The notes under the pieces: model-generated | What the model saw: the letters and a program-made list of their open reading frames with translations, nothing else | Database searches by the model: none | What the model was told of the DNA's origin: nothing | Position numbers and translations under genes: made by a program | From: DATBLE01 sp963719325 | Lineage (GTDB): Bacteria > Actinomycetota > Thermoleophilia > Gaiellales > Gaiellaceae | Assembly (NCBI GenBank): GCA_963719325.1 | Contig: CAVRBW010000017.1 | Location: 1 to 64,000, forward strand | Reading direction: 5' to 3' | DNA length: 64,000 nucleotides | In this document: in pieces, positions 17,649 to 26,629 of the stretch | How the letters are laid out: each line of letters starts with the position of its first letter | Position numbering within the stretch: position 1 is the first letter of the stretch

Positions 17649-18412
17649 ACGGCGACATCCTCCTCGATCGTCTTGAGCGAACGGAGCACCTCGAGCTCGG
17701 TGGACGTCGGCGGCTCACCGGTCCGCACGCCGTCCGCGACCCGGAGCTCCCAGCCGGTCGCCTCACGCGCCTCGTCGACCGAGACGCCGGGGTGGAGCGA
17801 GGTCAGCGTCAGCTCGCACGAGTCCGGATCGGGCTCGAGCACGCCGAGGTCGGTGACCACCGCCGTGATACCCGCACCGCGGAAGCCGAGGCGTTCGCGC
17901 GACCCGGCCCCGTCCCCGAAACCGGCCGTCGTTCGGAAGTCGAGCCGCGCGACGAACGTCCGCCGCGTTTGCCGGAGCATCACGTAGGTCTCGCCGCACA
18001 GGGCCGCGATCTCCGGTGCGCCTCCGGCGCCCGGCAACCGCACGCTGGGCGAGTCGTAAGCGCCGATCACGGTGCTATTCAGGTTTCCGAACCGGTCGAT
18101 CTGCGCGGCGCCGAGGAAGCCGACGTCGACGCGGCCGCCCTGGAGCCAGTAGCCGAAGATCTCGGGGACGGAGACCACCGCGTCCGCGGTCTCGGCGAGC
18201 TCGCCGTCCCCGATCGAGAGCGGCAGATGCTCCGGCTTCGCGCCGATCGTCCCACTCTCGTAGACGAGCACGCACTCGGGGGCGTGGGTACGCCGGGCCA
18301 GATTCGCCGCCTTGCTCGGCAGGCCGATCCCGACGAAGCACACGGTCCCGTTCGTCAGCCGGCGCGCGGCGGCGACCGCCATCATCTCGTCAGCGGAGTA
18401 CGCCGGGGTCAT
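17645..18412 (-). CDS. pcaJ: 3-oxoadipate CoA-transferase beta subunit
   Basis: 255 aa class-I CoA-transferase beta subunit. YESGTIG contains the glutamate expected to form the thioester intermediate, and GFLGAAQIDRFGNLNST and LPGAGGAPEIA are family segments. The ATG at 18412 is preferred; a Met 27 nt upstream is possible. It lies between pcaI and pcaH but is separated from pcaI by a 200-nt repeat element. Together with PcaI it converts 3-oxoadipate to 3-oxoadipyl-CoA. Related actinobacterial IpdAB hydratases share this fold, so the pca context is what decides the name. Confidence 0.88.
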   Translation of the reverse strand: MTPAYSADEMMAVAAARRLTNGTVCFVGIGLPSKAANLARRTHAPECVLVYESGTIGAKPEHLPLSIGDGELAETADAVVSVPEIFGYWLQGGRVDVGFLGAAQIDRFGNLNSTVIGAYDSPSVRLPGAGGAPEIAALCGETYVMLRQTRRTFVARLDFRTTAGFGDGAGSRERLGFRGAGITAVVTDLGVLEPDPDSCELTLTSLHPGVSVDEAREATGWELRVADGVRTGEPPTSTELEVLRSLKTIEEDVAV

Positions 18413-18439
18413 GGGAGAACCTCGACGAAGATGGAGCAT

Positions 18440-18612
18440 TTCGGCGCCGCGACCGACATGGCGGGCGCGGCTACCAACCGCCCGAGGGGTGCGAACGGTT
18501 CTTGGGAAGGGGGCTCGCGGGGGAAACCGGCAGCCGGCGAAGCCGGCCAGCAAACAGAGCCCCTAACGGGCCGCCGGGGGCGGCCCGCGGGAGCGAGCCG
18601 TAGGCGAGCGAC
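18440..18612. repeat. Intergenic repeat, long form A copy 2 (pcaI-pcaJ gap), rearranged
   Basis: It carries both end blocks of form A (GTCGCTCGCCTACGGCTCGC next to pcaI and GCCCGCCATGTCGGTCGCGG next to pcaJ) and the GAGCCCCCTTCCC tract. The main hairpin has lost its second arm, replaced by about 60 nt with two other hairpins: GCCGGC-GAA-GCCGGC and one built from GGGCCGCC / GGCGGCCC. Confidence 0.75.
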
Positions 18613-18614
18613 AA

Positions 18615-19466
18615 TCACGCCGCGACCGCTTCTTCGAGCCGCGATCGGTACTCGGCGACGTCGGCCGTCTCGAGCACGTAGTGGCGCATCCAGGCGAGGA
18701 ACTCCTCGCGATCGCGGCCGATCTCGTCCCAGCGGACGTAGAACGCGTTGTCCCGGTCGTAGTAGCCGTGGGCGTAGGACGGATGAGCGCCTCCTGGGGC
18801 GACCGAGACGGCGGTGATCGTCCAGCTCGGGAGGACGACGGCCCCGGGGGTCGGCGTCAGCTCGGGGACGATCTCCTCGACGGTGGCCAGGGACCGCGCT
18901 GACGCGAGCACGGTCTCCTTCTGGACGCCGCTGATCCCCCACAACTGGACGTTTCCGCGCGCGTCCGCCCGCTGGGCGTGGATGACGCCGACATCGGGGC
19001 GGATCGCGCGCACCGCTGCGAGCTGCTCCCCCGTGAACGGGCACTCGATGCGCGCGACCCGCGTCTGCTCGATCAGGTCGTTGCCTGCGTAGCCGCGGAG
19101 GACGCCGAACGGCAGGTTCGCCGCCCCCGCCGCGTAGGCCGCCGCCATTCCGGCGTGGGTGTGCTCCTCGAGCTCGAGCGGAGCCGGCCACGCGTGCTCG
19201 ACCGCGTCCCGGAAGCGATGGAGCGAGCCGACACCGGGATTCCCGCCCCAGGAGAAGACGAGCTTCCGCGCGCACCCCATCCCGATCAGCTGGTCGTAGA
19301 CGATGTCGGGCGTCATCCGGACGAGCGTCAGGTCGCGCCGCCCCTGCCGGATCAGCTCGTGTCCCGCCGCGTGGGGGATCAGGTGGGTGAAGCCCTCCAG
19401 TGCGACGACGTCGCCGTCGTGGACGAGCTCGGCGACCGCCTCGTTGAGCGGGACGATGTCCGCCAT
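18615..19466 (-). CDS. pcaI: 3-oxoadipate CoA-transferase alpha subunit
   Basis: 283 aa class-I CoA-transferase alpha subunit. It has GDVVALEGFTHLIPHAAGHELIRQ near the N-terminus, SWGGNPGVGSLHRFRDA and LPFGVLRGYAGNDL. Length and motifs resemble the actinobacterial PcaI/IpdA group more than the shorter Pseudomonas PcaI. Its ATG overlaps the stop of the aldehyde dehydrogenase by 1 nt (TGATG). Partner is PcaJ. Confidence 0.88.
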   Translation of the reverse strand: MADIVPLNEAVAELVHDGDVVALEGFTHLIPHAAGHELIRQGRRDLTLVRMTPDIVYDQLIGMGCARKLVFSWGGNPGVGSLHRFRDAVEHAWPAPLELEEHTHAGMAAAYAAGAANLPFGVLRGYAGNDLIEQTRVARIECPFTGEQLAAVRAIRPDVGVIHAQRADARGNVQLWGISGVQKETVLASARSLATVEEIVPELTPTPGAVVLPSWTITAVSVAPGGAHPSYAHGYYDRDNAFYVRWDEIGRDREEFLAWMRHYVLETADVAEYRSRLEEAVAA

Positions 19467-20938
19467 CAGAACGGGAACGGATGCGACCCGCTGGTAACCG
19501 TCACCCAGCGCAGCTCGGTGAACTCGGCGACGACCGCCGTGCCGCCGAACCGCCCGAAACCGCTGTCTTTCACGCCGCCGAACGGCATCTGCGGCTCGTC
19601 GGCGACCGTCTGGTCGTTGATGTGGACGATGCCCGCCTCGATCCGCTGGGCGAGCTCGAGACCGCGGTCGGCGTTCTGGGTGATGATCCCGGACGAGAGG
19701 CCGTACGCCGTCGCGTTGGCGTGTTCGACTGCCTCGTCGGCGGTCTCGACCACCTCGATCGCCGCGACGGGGCCGAACGTCTCGTGCTTGGCGAAGTCGC
19801 TGTCCTGCGGCACGTCCGCGAGCAGTGTCGCCTGATAACAGGCACCGACGGCCTCGCCGCCGGCGAGCAGCGTGGCCCCCTTCTGCACCGCTTCGTCGAC
19901 GCGGCTCCGGACGAGGTCGAGCGCGCCTTCGGTGATCAGCGGGCCGATCACCGTGTCGGGCTCGCGTGGATTGCCGGCCTTCAGCGTCTTCGTCTTCTCG
20001 GCCAGCCGCTGCGTGAACTCGTCGGCGATCGAGCGCTCGACGATGATCTTCCGCGTGGACATGCAGATCTGGCCCTGATGCATGAAGGCGCCGAAAGCGG
20101 TTGCGTTCACGGCGTAGTCGAGGTCGGCGTCCCCGAGGACGATCAGCGGGTTGTAGCCGCCCAGCTCGAGCACGACGCGCTTCAGCTGGCGGCCCGCGGC
20201 CTCGGCGAGCTTCCGTCCCGTGGCGGTCGAGCCCGTGAAGTTGATCCGGCGCACGGCAGGGTTCTCGACGAGCTCGTCGCCGATCCCCGCCGCCTCACCG
20301 GGGGCATGCGCGATGACGTTCAGGACTCCTGCCGGCAGTCCGGCCTCGGAGAAGATCTCGCCCCAGAGGAGGCCGCCGCTGTACGGCGAGAGCTCCGACG
20401 GCTTGAGCACGACCGCGTTGCCGAGTGCGAGCGGGGCAGCGATCGACCGGGCCGAGAGGATCAGCGCGGCATTCCACGGAGCGATCGCGCCGACGACTCC
20501 CACGGGCCGGCGGAGACCCATTGCGAACTTGCCCACGTCCGACGGGATCACCTCGCCGATCGGCGCGTAGGCGAGCGCTGCCGCCTGGCGGAACAGTCCC
20601 TGCACGAAATGGAGCTGGAACATCGAGAAGCCGAACGTCGCGCCGGTCTCGCGAGTCAGCCAGCCGGCGACGTCCTCGGCCCGGCTCTCGAGCACGTCGG
20701 CGGCCTTCAGGAAGATGCGCTGCTTCTCCTCCGGCGGCGTCTTCCACCAGCCCTCGAACGCGCCGGCAGCGGCCTCGATCGCACGCCGCGCGTCCTCGCG
20801 CGTTCCCGCGGCGACGCGGGCGACCACGTCGCCGGTGAACGGGTCGTAGTCGTCGAACGTCGCGCCGCCGGCCGACGGCGTCCACTCACCGCCGACGAAC
20901 TGCTGGAAGTCGCGGACTGCAGCCTCCGTGGCACTCAT
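19466..20938 (-). CDS. Benzaldehyde/vanillin-type aldehyde dehydrogenase
   Basis: 490 aa NAD(P)+ aldehyde dehydrogenase. It has IAPWNAALIL (cofactor site), LELGGYNPLIVLGDAD with the general-base Glu, and HQGQICMSTRKII with the catalytic Cys. The sequence pattern is close to vanillin and benzaldehyde dehydrogenases. It is coupled to pcaI and 12 nt after an aryl-alcohol dehydrogenase gene, so alcohol to aldehyde to acid to PobA/Pca is a plausible sequence. It could equally oxidise 4-hydroxybenzaldehyde made by the decarboxylase at 24.2 kb. Confidence 0.85.
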   Translation of the reverse strand: MSATEAAVRDFQQFVGGEWTPSAGGATFDDYDPFTGDVVARVAAGTREDARRAIEAAAGAFEGWWKTPPEEKQRIFLKAADVLESRAEDVAGWLTRETGATFGFSMFQLHFVQGLFRQAAALAYAPIGEVIPSDVGKFAMGLRRPVGVVGAIAPWNAALILSARSIAAPLALGNAVVLKPSELSPYSGGLLWGEIFSEAGLPAGVLNVIAHAPGEAAGIGDELVENPAVRRINFTGSTATGRKLAEAAGRQLKRVVLELGGYNPLIVLGDADLDYAVNATAFGAFMHQGQICMSTRKIIVERSIADEFTQRLAEKTKTLKAGNPREPDTVIGPLITEGALDLVRSRVDEAVQKGATLLAGGEAVGACYQATLLADVPQDSDFAKHETFGPVAAIEVVETADEAVEHANATAYGLSSGIITQNADRGLELAQRIEAGIVHINDQTVADEPQMPFGGVKDSGFGRFGGTAVVAEFTELRWVTVTSGSHPFPF

Positions 20939-20950
20939 CTGGGTCTCCTT

Positions 20951-22049
20951 TCAGCTCATGCGGAGCACGGGCTTGATCACGTGCCCCGCTTCCGCGTCGT
21001 GGGCCGCCTGCTCGATCTGGTCGAAGTCGTAGAAGGTGATCATCCGCTCGACGGGGAAGCGCCCTTCCTCCCACAGGCGAACAAGCTGCGGCAGGAAGAG
21101 CTGCGGAAACAGCGTCCCCCTCGACGATCCCGCGGATCGTGCGGCCGCCCGACAGGACGAAGTTCACGTCGAAGGACGCCTCGGCGCCGAACGGCGGGGC
21201 GCCGGCCACGCCGCACACGCCGAGCGGCGTCAGGCAGTCCACCGCCTGACGAAGCGCTGCCGGCGAACCGCTCGCCTCCAGGCTGAAGTCGACCCCTCCG
21301 CCGGTGATGCGCCGCAGCGCCTCGACGGGGTCCTCGGCGGCGCCGTCCACCGTGTGCGTCGCGCCGAGCTCCCGAGCCAGCTCGAGCCGGGAGGGCCGCA
21401 AGTCGACCGCAGCGATCGTCGCGCAGCCGGCAACCGCTGCGGCCATGACCGCCGCGAGCCCGACCGCCCCCGCTCCGAAGACGACGAAGCTTGCGCCCGG
21501 CGGTACCCGCAGCGAATTGAACACCGAGCCTGCACCGGTTTGGATCCCGCAACCGAGCGGTGCAGCGACCTCGAGCGGCATCGAGCCGTTCAGCCTGACG
21601 ACGTTGCGCACGGTCGCGATCGCATGCGTCGCGAAGCTCGACTGGCCGAAGAAGCGTCCGTGCACCTTGTTGCCGTTCTGCGACAGCACCGTCGACCCGT
21701 CGATAGCGCGCGAGGACGCGAAGTTGTGCTCGAAGAAGCCGAGGCAGTAGGACGGCTTGCCGGTGAGGCAGCTCTTGCACTGCCCGCACGAGTCGAAGGA
21801 GATCGCGACGCGATCGCCCGGCGTGATCTGCGTGACCGAGGCGCCGACCTGCTCGACGACACCTGCCCCTTCGTGCCCGAAGACGGTGGGAAACGGGACG
21901 GGAAGCCACTGGTCGCGGCAGATCAGGTCAGTGTGGCAGATGCCGGAGGCCGCGATCTTACACACGTCAACCGTGGCTCGCCCAGATCGAGGTCGCGGAG
22001 CACGAACGGCGCGCCCTTCTCCTCGGTCACAGCCGCGGTGATGCGCACC
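20951..22049 (-). pseudogene. Aryl-alcohol dehydrogenase (Zn/MDR), two frame breaks
   Basis: The core (from CKIAASGICHTDL to GGRTIRGIVEGD) is a zinc-dependent aryl-alcohol dehydrogenase with GHEGAG and structural cysteines CGQCKSCLTGKPSYC. Two breaks are visible. Near 21120 one extra base shifts the frame; reading on in the other frame gives FPQLFLPQLVRLWEEGRFPVE and a normal end VIKPVLRMS with stop at 20951. Near 21960 the true N-terminus (GTG 22049 after GGAAGGAGAG, reading ITAAVTEEKGAPFVLRD) is out of frame and about five codons seem lost. It is either a recent pseudogene or an assembly error. It would be the first gene of the pca operon, divergent from the IclR regulator. Confidence 0.75.
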
Positions 22050-22138
22050 GAGCTCTCCTTCCGCAAGGGTTCAGGAAACGAGAGGACTCTACGCTCGCTC
22101 TTGTCGACCAGTCAAGACGGTGTTCTAGTATCCGGAAC
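22050..22138. promoter_or_regulatory. Divergent promoter region of the pca operon and IclR regulator
   Basis: A likely -10 box TAGTAT (22126-22131) lies 7 nt before the GTG of the IclR gene, so that transcript is probably leaderless; TTGTCG at 22101 is a weak -35 with a 19-nt spacer. A 17-bp dyad GTTC-N9-GAAC (22123-22139) covers the -10 box, a good position for autorepression. The operon side has a strong GGAAGGAGAG site before GTG 22049. Confidence 0.55.
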
Positions 22139-22927
22139 GTGGCCCAGACGGTCGAGCATGCGGCCTACTCCCAGTCGCTGGCGCGCGGCCTCGCGATCCT
22201 GTCGGCCTTTCGTTCGGGCCAACCGCTGCTCGGGATCAGCGATCTCGCGCGCGAGGTCGGGTTGACCCGAAGCACGGCGCACCGCTACGTGGCCACCCTC
22301 GCCGCGCTTGGCTATCTCGAGCAGGACGTGCTGACGCGGAAGTACCGGCTGGGCCCGCGCGTCCTCGACCTGGGCTTTGCCGCGATCCACTCGATGGAGC
22401 TACGCGAGCTCTCGGCGCCGCACCTGCAGCAGCTCAGCGACCTGACCGGGCACACGGTGAACATGGCGATCCTCGACGGGGCGGACATCGTGTACATCGA
22501 GCGGTGCCGGACGTCCCAGCGCGGCCAGCGCGAGATCGACCTGAACCTCCACGTCGGCTCGCGCCTGCCGGCGTACTGCACCTCGATGGGAAAGGCCCTG
22601 CTGGCGTTCCTGCCGGAGGAGGAGCAGGCGCGGGTCTTGGACGAGTCCGACCTGGCCGTGCGCGGGCCGAACACGCTCACCGATCGCGACGCTCTCGCCG
22701 GCGAGCTGGCCCGAGTTCGAGAGCAGGGGCTCGCCGTCAACAACGAGGAGCTCGCGTACGGCCTTCGCTCCCTCGCCGCTCCGGTCTGGGGCGAGCGGGG
22801 TGACGTGGTCGCGGCGATCAACCTCGCCGTGCACCGCTCGACGGCGTCGATCGAAGAGCTCGTCGAGGGCCTCGGCCCGAAGCTGAAGCAAACCGCGGAC
22901 GAGATCTCGGCACGCATCGGCTTTTGA
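22139..22927 (+). CDS. IclR-family regulator (PcaR/PobR-like)
   Basis: 262 aa. The N-terminal winged HTH (residues about 10-75, LGISDLAREVGLTRSTAHRYVATL) is followed by the IclR effector domain (about 85-255) with SRLPAYCTSMGKALLAF and NNEELAYGLRSLAAPV. It is divergent from the pca operon and therefore its likely regulator; PcaR and PobR proteins of this family respond to 3-oxoadipate or 4-hydroxybenzoate, but the effector cannot be read from sequence. Start is GTG. It is very similar to the damaged IclR gene at 31 kb, so the two look like paralogues. Confidence 0.9.
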   Translation: MAQTVEHAAYSQSLARGLAILSAFRSGQPLLGISDLAREVGLTRSTAHRYVATLAALGYLEQDVLTRKYRLGPRVLDLGFAAIHSMELRELSAPHLQQLSDLTGHTVNMAILDGADIVYIERCRTSQRGQREIDLNLHVGSRLPAYCTSMGKALLAFLPEEEQARVLDESDLAVRGPNTLTDRDALAGELARVREQGLAVNNEELAYGLRSLAAPVWGERGDVVAAINLAVHRSTASIEELVEGLGPKLKQTADEISARIGF

Positions 22928-22937
22928 GGAGGGGGAC

Positions 22938-23957
22938 GTGAAGGCAGCGTTTCTGCAGGAGTACCACCGCCCGCTCGAGCTTGTCGACCGGCCGCGCCCC
23001 GAGCCGGTCGCGGCCACCGACGTGCTCGTGCGGGTCGGCGGTGCGGGTGTCTGCGCGACCGACCTGCACGCGATCGACGGACTGATGGAGCCCGCCGGCG
23101 TCACGCTCCCTCGCGTGCTCGGTCACGAGAACGCCGGCTGGGTCGAGGCGGCGGGAGACGGCGTCACGTCCGTTGCGGCCGGCGATCCGGTGCTCGTCTA
23201 CCCGCCCTTCAGTTGCGGCCTCTGCGTGGCCTGCCGCCGAGGGAACGACATGCATTGTGAGCACCACCAGTTCACGGGTCTCTCCGTCGACGGCGGCTTT
23301 GCCGAGTACGTGCTCGTCTCCGAGCGTTCGCTCGTGAAGCTGCCGAGCGGGGTCGAGCCGGCACAGGTCGCGCCGCACGCCGACGCGGGCCTGACCGCCT
23401 ATCACGCGGTTCGGCGCCTCGTGCACCGGATGGTGCCCGGCAGCACCGCAGTTGTGATCGGCGTGGGCGGGGTGGGCCACATCGCGCTCCAGCTCGTCCG
23501 CGAGCTCGGCTCGAGCCGGATCGTCGCCGTCGACGTCGACGCGCGGCGCCGTCAGCTGGCGTCGGAGCTCGGCGCTGGCGCGGTCGTCGACGGCGCCGAG
23601 GCGGCCGATGCCGCGCGTGACCTCTCCGGCGGGCGCGGTGCCGACGTCGTCTTCGACTTCGTCGGCACCGACGCGACGCACGCCGCTTCCCTGCGGATGC
23701 TGGCGCGCGACGGGATCTACTCGGTGATCGGCTACGGCGGAACCGTCTCGGCCGAGTCGGCGTCGCTCGTGGTCAACGAGCACTCGGTGGTCGGCAACCT
23801 CGTCGGCACCTGGGTCGATCTCTGGGAGTTGCTCCAGCTGCACGCGCAGGGACGCGTGACGCTCCGGACCCAGACGTACCCGCTCGACTCCGTGAACGAG
23901 GTACTCGACCTGCTTCGCGAAGGCGACGTGACCGGCCGGGCGGTCCTGGTCCCATGA
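22938..23957 (+). CDS. Zinc-dependent alcohol dehydrogenase (MDR family)
   Basis: 339 aa, start GTG after a strong GAGGAGGG site 10 nt downstream of the IclR gene. The catalytic-zinc region GAGVCATDLHA and GHENAG, the structural-zinc cysteines CGLCVACRRGNDMHC, and the NAD motif VIGVGGVGHIALQL are intact. It oxidises an alcohol or reduces an aldehyde; the position suggests an aromatic one. It is likely co-transcribed with the IclR gene and, across a form A repeat, with the decarboxylase gene. Confidence 0.88.
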   Translation: MKAAFLQEYHRPLELVDRPRPEPVAATDVLVRVGGAGVCATDLHAIDGLMEPAGVTLPRVLGHENAGWVEAAGDGVTSVAAGDPVLVYPPFSCGLCVACRRGNDMHCEHHQFTGLSVDGGFAEYVLVSERSLVKLPSGVEPAQVAPHADAGLTAYHAVRRLVHRMVPGSTAVVIGVGGVGHIALQLVRELGSSRIVAVDVDARRRQLASELGAGAVVDGAEAADAARDLSGGRGADVVFDFVGTDATHAASLRMLARDGIYSVIGYGGTVSAESASLVVNEHSVVGNLVGTWVDLWELLQLHAQGRVTLRTQTYPLDSVNEVLDLLREGDVTGRAVLVP

Positions 23958-24110
23958 TGGTCGCTCGCCTCCGGCTCGCTCGGATGGGGGAAACAGCCGG
24001 TTTCCCCCATGGGCCCCCTTCCCCAAACCCGCTGGCACCTCAGCAACCGTTGGGAGCCGCGCCCGCCATGTCGGTCGCGGCGGCGGAAACCCACGCTGCC
24101 GGCGACGCTC
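23958..24110. repeat. Intergenic repeat, long form A copy 3
   Basis: Directly after the ADH stop. GTCGCTCGCC/GGCTCGCTC lies at about 23960-23980, then a perfect 11-bp hairpin at 23984-24010 (ATGGGGGAAAC / GTTTCCCCCAT), GGGCCCCCTTCCCC, and GTTGGGAGCCGCGCCCGCC followed by ATGTCGGTCGCGG at about 24049-24080. It is the clearest plus-strand copy of form A. Confidence 0.88.
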
Positions 24111-24159
24111 CACTATGAGGGGCGCACGGCGTTCAGGCTTCGGCGAAAATCGTGCAGCG

Positions 24160-25830
24160 ATGAGCCTCGATACGCCGTCCCGCCAGGTGCCAGGTGCCGG
24201 CGCTCGGGAGTCCGACCGCCGCCCGTTCGCGACCGTCCGAGACGCGACCTACGCGGTCCTGCGCGAGCGCGGGATGACGACCATGTTCGCGAACCCGGGG
24301 TCGACGGAGGTGCCGTTCCTGGTCGGGCTGCCCGAGGACTTCCGGTTCGTGCTGGCGCTCCACGAGGCCTCCGTCGTCGGGATGGCGACCGGGCTGGCGC
24401 TCGCTCGGTCGGAGCCGGCGCTCGTCCTCATCCATACGACCGCCGGCCTCGGCAACTCGGTGGCTGCGCTCGCGACCGCACGGGTCAACAGAGCCCCGCT
24501 CGTCGTCATCGTCGGGCAGCAGGACCGCCGCCATCTCGCCCTCGAGCCGTTCCTGGCCGGCCGGCTGGAGGGGCTCGCGGGCTCGTACCCGGTCTGGGTC
24601 GACCAGCCGGTCCGCGCCCAGGACGTGCCGAGTTCGATCGACCGCGCCTGGCACGAAGCCGGGACCAACCGCGGCCCGGCGCTGGTGATCGTCCCGATGG
24701 ACGACTGGACGGCGACGCCGAACAACGACTCGGAGCAAACCAGCCCCCGCACGCTGGTCCGAGCCACTGCGGCCGACCAGGCCGCAGTCCGAACGCTGGC
24801 CGGGGAGCTCGAGTTGTCGCGCTCGCCGGCACTCGTCGTCGGCGCCGGCGCGGACGACCCGCAGACTCGTGCGGCGCTGCTCACGCTGGCGGAGCGGCTC
24901 GATGCGCCCGTCTGGCAGGAATCGTTCGGTGCCCGCGCAGCCTTCCCGCAGGACCACCCGCTCTTCGCCGGCCACCTGCCGGCCGATCGTCCTCGCCTGC
25001 GCGAGGCGCTCTCGCAGCACGACGTCGTTCTCGTCGTCGGAGCCCCCGTGCTCCGCCAATACCCGTTCACGGCCGGCAGGCTGCTGCTCGAGGGCACGCG
25101 CGTGCTGCTCGTCACCGCCGACCAGGGCGAGGCCCACCGGAGCCCCGCCGACGTCGCGCTTCTCGCCCCGCCGGGCTCGGTGTGCGAGCAGCTCGCAGAG
25201 CTCTTGCCCGCGCGGGAACCTCGTCCGCGCCCGGCGCGAGAGATCGCCCGGCTCGACCCGCCTGCGCCCGGAGACCCTCTCCGCGCGCTGCACGTTCTCG
25301 ACGCCCTCGCCGTGCGGTTGCCGCGGGAGGCGATTCTCGTCGAGGAGACACCGTCCAGCAGGCCCGACCTCCACGCCCGGGTCCCGGCCGTGTCGCACCT
25401 CGGCTTCGTCAGCGCCGCGATGGGCGGCCTCGGCTTCGCTCTTCCGGGCGCGATCGGCCTGCGGATGGGGGCGCCGGACCGGCCGGTCGTCGCCGTGGTG
25501 GGAGACGGTGCGTCGCTCTACGCGATCCAGAGCCTCTGGAGCGCGGCCCGATACCGGGTCGGCGTGCTCTTCGTCGTGCTGCAGAACCACGGCTACGCCG
25601 TGATGGACCACCTCGCAGACATGCAGGGCGGAGGGCGTGCTCCGTGGCCGTCGCTCGAAGGCGTCGACATCGTCGGCCTCGCCCGGGCGCTGTCGTGCCC
25701 GGCGCGCGCGGTCGCCACCTACGACGAGCTGACGGCCGTCCTCGACGAGGTGATCCCGACGCTGGCGGAGAGGGACGAGCCCCTGCTGCTCGAGGTCGCA
25801 ATCACTCGAGAGACGAGCTTCCAGCCCTAG
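24160..25830 (+). CDS. Benzoylformate-decarboxylase-like TPP enzyme
   Basis: 556 aa. It has the three-domain ThDP fold: FANPGSTEVPFL and the glutamate of LHEASVVGMATGLAL at the N-terminus, a central domain, and the cofactor motif GDGASLYAIQSLWSAARY near residue 450. Benzoylformate decarboxylases turn phenylglyoxylates into benzaldehydes, which the neighbouring aldehyde dehydrogenase could oxidise for PobA and Pca. A Met at 24115 is also possible, but residues between it and 24160 overlap the repeat and show no conservation I recognise. Oxalyl-CoA or acetolactate activity cannot be fully excluded. Confidence 0.82.
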   Translation: MSLDTPSRQVPGAGARESDRRPFATVRDATYAVLRERGMTTMFANPGSTEVPFLVGLPEDFRFVLALHEASVVGMATGLALARSEPALVLIHTTAGLGNSVAALATARVNRAPLVVIVGQQDRRHLALEPFLAGRLEGLAGSYPVWVDQPVRAQDVPSSIDRAWHEAGTNRGPALVIVPMDDWTATPNNDSEQTSPRTLVRATAADQAAVRTLAGELELSRSPALVVGAGADDPQTRAALLTLAERLDAPVWQESFGARAAFPQDHPLFAGHLPADRPRLREALSQHDVVLVVGAPVLRQYPFTAGRLLLEGTRVLLVTADQGEAHRSPADVALLAPPGSVCEQLAELLPAREPRPRPAREIARLDPPAPGDPLRALHVLDALAVRLPREAILVEETPSSRPDLHARVPAVSHLGFVSAAMGGLGFALPGAIGLRMGAPDRPVVAVVGDGASLYAIQSLWSAARYRVGVLFVVLQNHGYAVMDHLADMQGGGRAPWPSLEGVDIVGLARALSCPARAVATYDELTAVLDEVIPTLAERDEPLLLEVAITRETSFQP

Positions 25831-25837
25831 CACCCGC

Positions 25838-26629
25838 GTGACGACCCGGAACGCAGCCCTGAAGGTCGTCGACGGAGGCGTACCGCTCCTGTCCGTCGGC
25901 GCGGCGCTCGGGCTGTGGGAGGCGATCTCCCGCGGCGGCCTGATCGCGGAGCGCGACCTGCCCGCGATGAGCTCGACCTTCGACGCGCTCTGGTCGCTCG
26001 TGCAGACGTCCAGCTTCTGGATCGCGTTCGGCCACACGGTCGAGGGCTGGGCGATCGGGCTCGGCCTCGCGACCGCGCTCGCGGTGCCGATCGGCGTCGG
26101 CCTCGGCTCGAGCCCGCTCGCCGCGGCGGCCTTCCGGGTCCCGATCGAGTTCCTCCGTCCCATTCCCTCCGCCGCCCTCATCCCGCTGCTCTTCCTCACG
26201 CTCGGCACGAACCTGAAGAGCGAGGTCTTCCTTGCCACGTTCGGCGCGTTCTGGCCGCTGCTCGTGCAGACGATGTACGGCGTCCGCGACGTCGACCCGA
26301 TCGCCGTCGACACGGCGCGGTCGTTCGGCGTCGGCCGCCTCGAGCGCCTCTACCGGATCACGCTGCCGAGCGCCGTGCCGTACATCGCGACCGGCGTTCG
26401 CATCTCATCGACCGTCTCGCTGATCCTCGCGTTCACGGCCGAGCTCTTCATGGGGACACCCGGCCTCGGCCAGGCGGTGAACTTCGCCAGCAACTACGCC
26501 CTCACCGAGCAGCTGTACGCGCTCGCGCTCGCCACCGGCTTCCTCGGGGTCGCGATCCATCTCGCGGTGTCGACGCTGGAGCGGCGTGCGCTGCGCTGGC
26601 ATCCTTCCCAGCGGGCGGGGGCGGCATGA
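25838..26629 (+). CDS. ABC transporter permease, NitT/TauT type (first)
   Basis: 263 aa, about six membrane segments, with the inner-membrane EAA-type loop VDTARSFGVGRLERLYRITLPSAVPYIATG. Starts with GTG 7 nt after the decarboxylase stop. Two permease genes in a row and an ATPase follow, so this is one half of a heteromeric channel. Family members move sulfonates, nitrate, thiamine precursors or aromatic acids; the adjoining decarboxylase suggests an aromatic or oxo-acid substrate (inference). Confidence 0.88.
   Translation: MTTRNAALKVVDGGVPLLSVGAALGLWEAISRGGLIAERDLPAMSSTFDALWSLVQTSSFWIAFGHTVEGWAIGLGLATALAVPIGVGLGSSPLAAAAFRVPIEFLRPIPSAALIPLLFLTLGTNLKSEVFLATFGAFWPLLVQTMYGVRDVDPIAVDTARSFGVGRLERLYRITLPSAVPYIATGVRISSTVSLILAFTAELFMGTPGLGQAVNFASNYALTEQLYALALATGFLGVAIHLAVSTLERRALRWHPSQRAGAA

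Noticed and set aside
24133..26313. A 726-residue minus-strand frame behind the decarboxylase gene
   Set aside because: Antisense to a conserved TPP enzyme and an ABC permease; composition matches GC-rich antisense frames.
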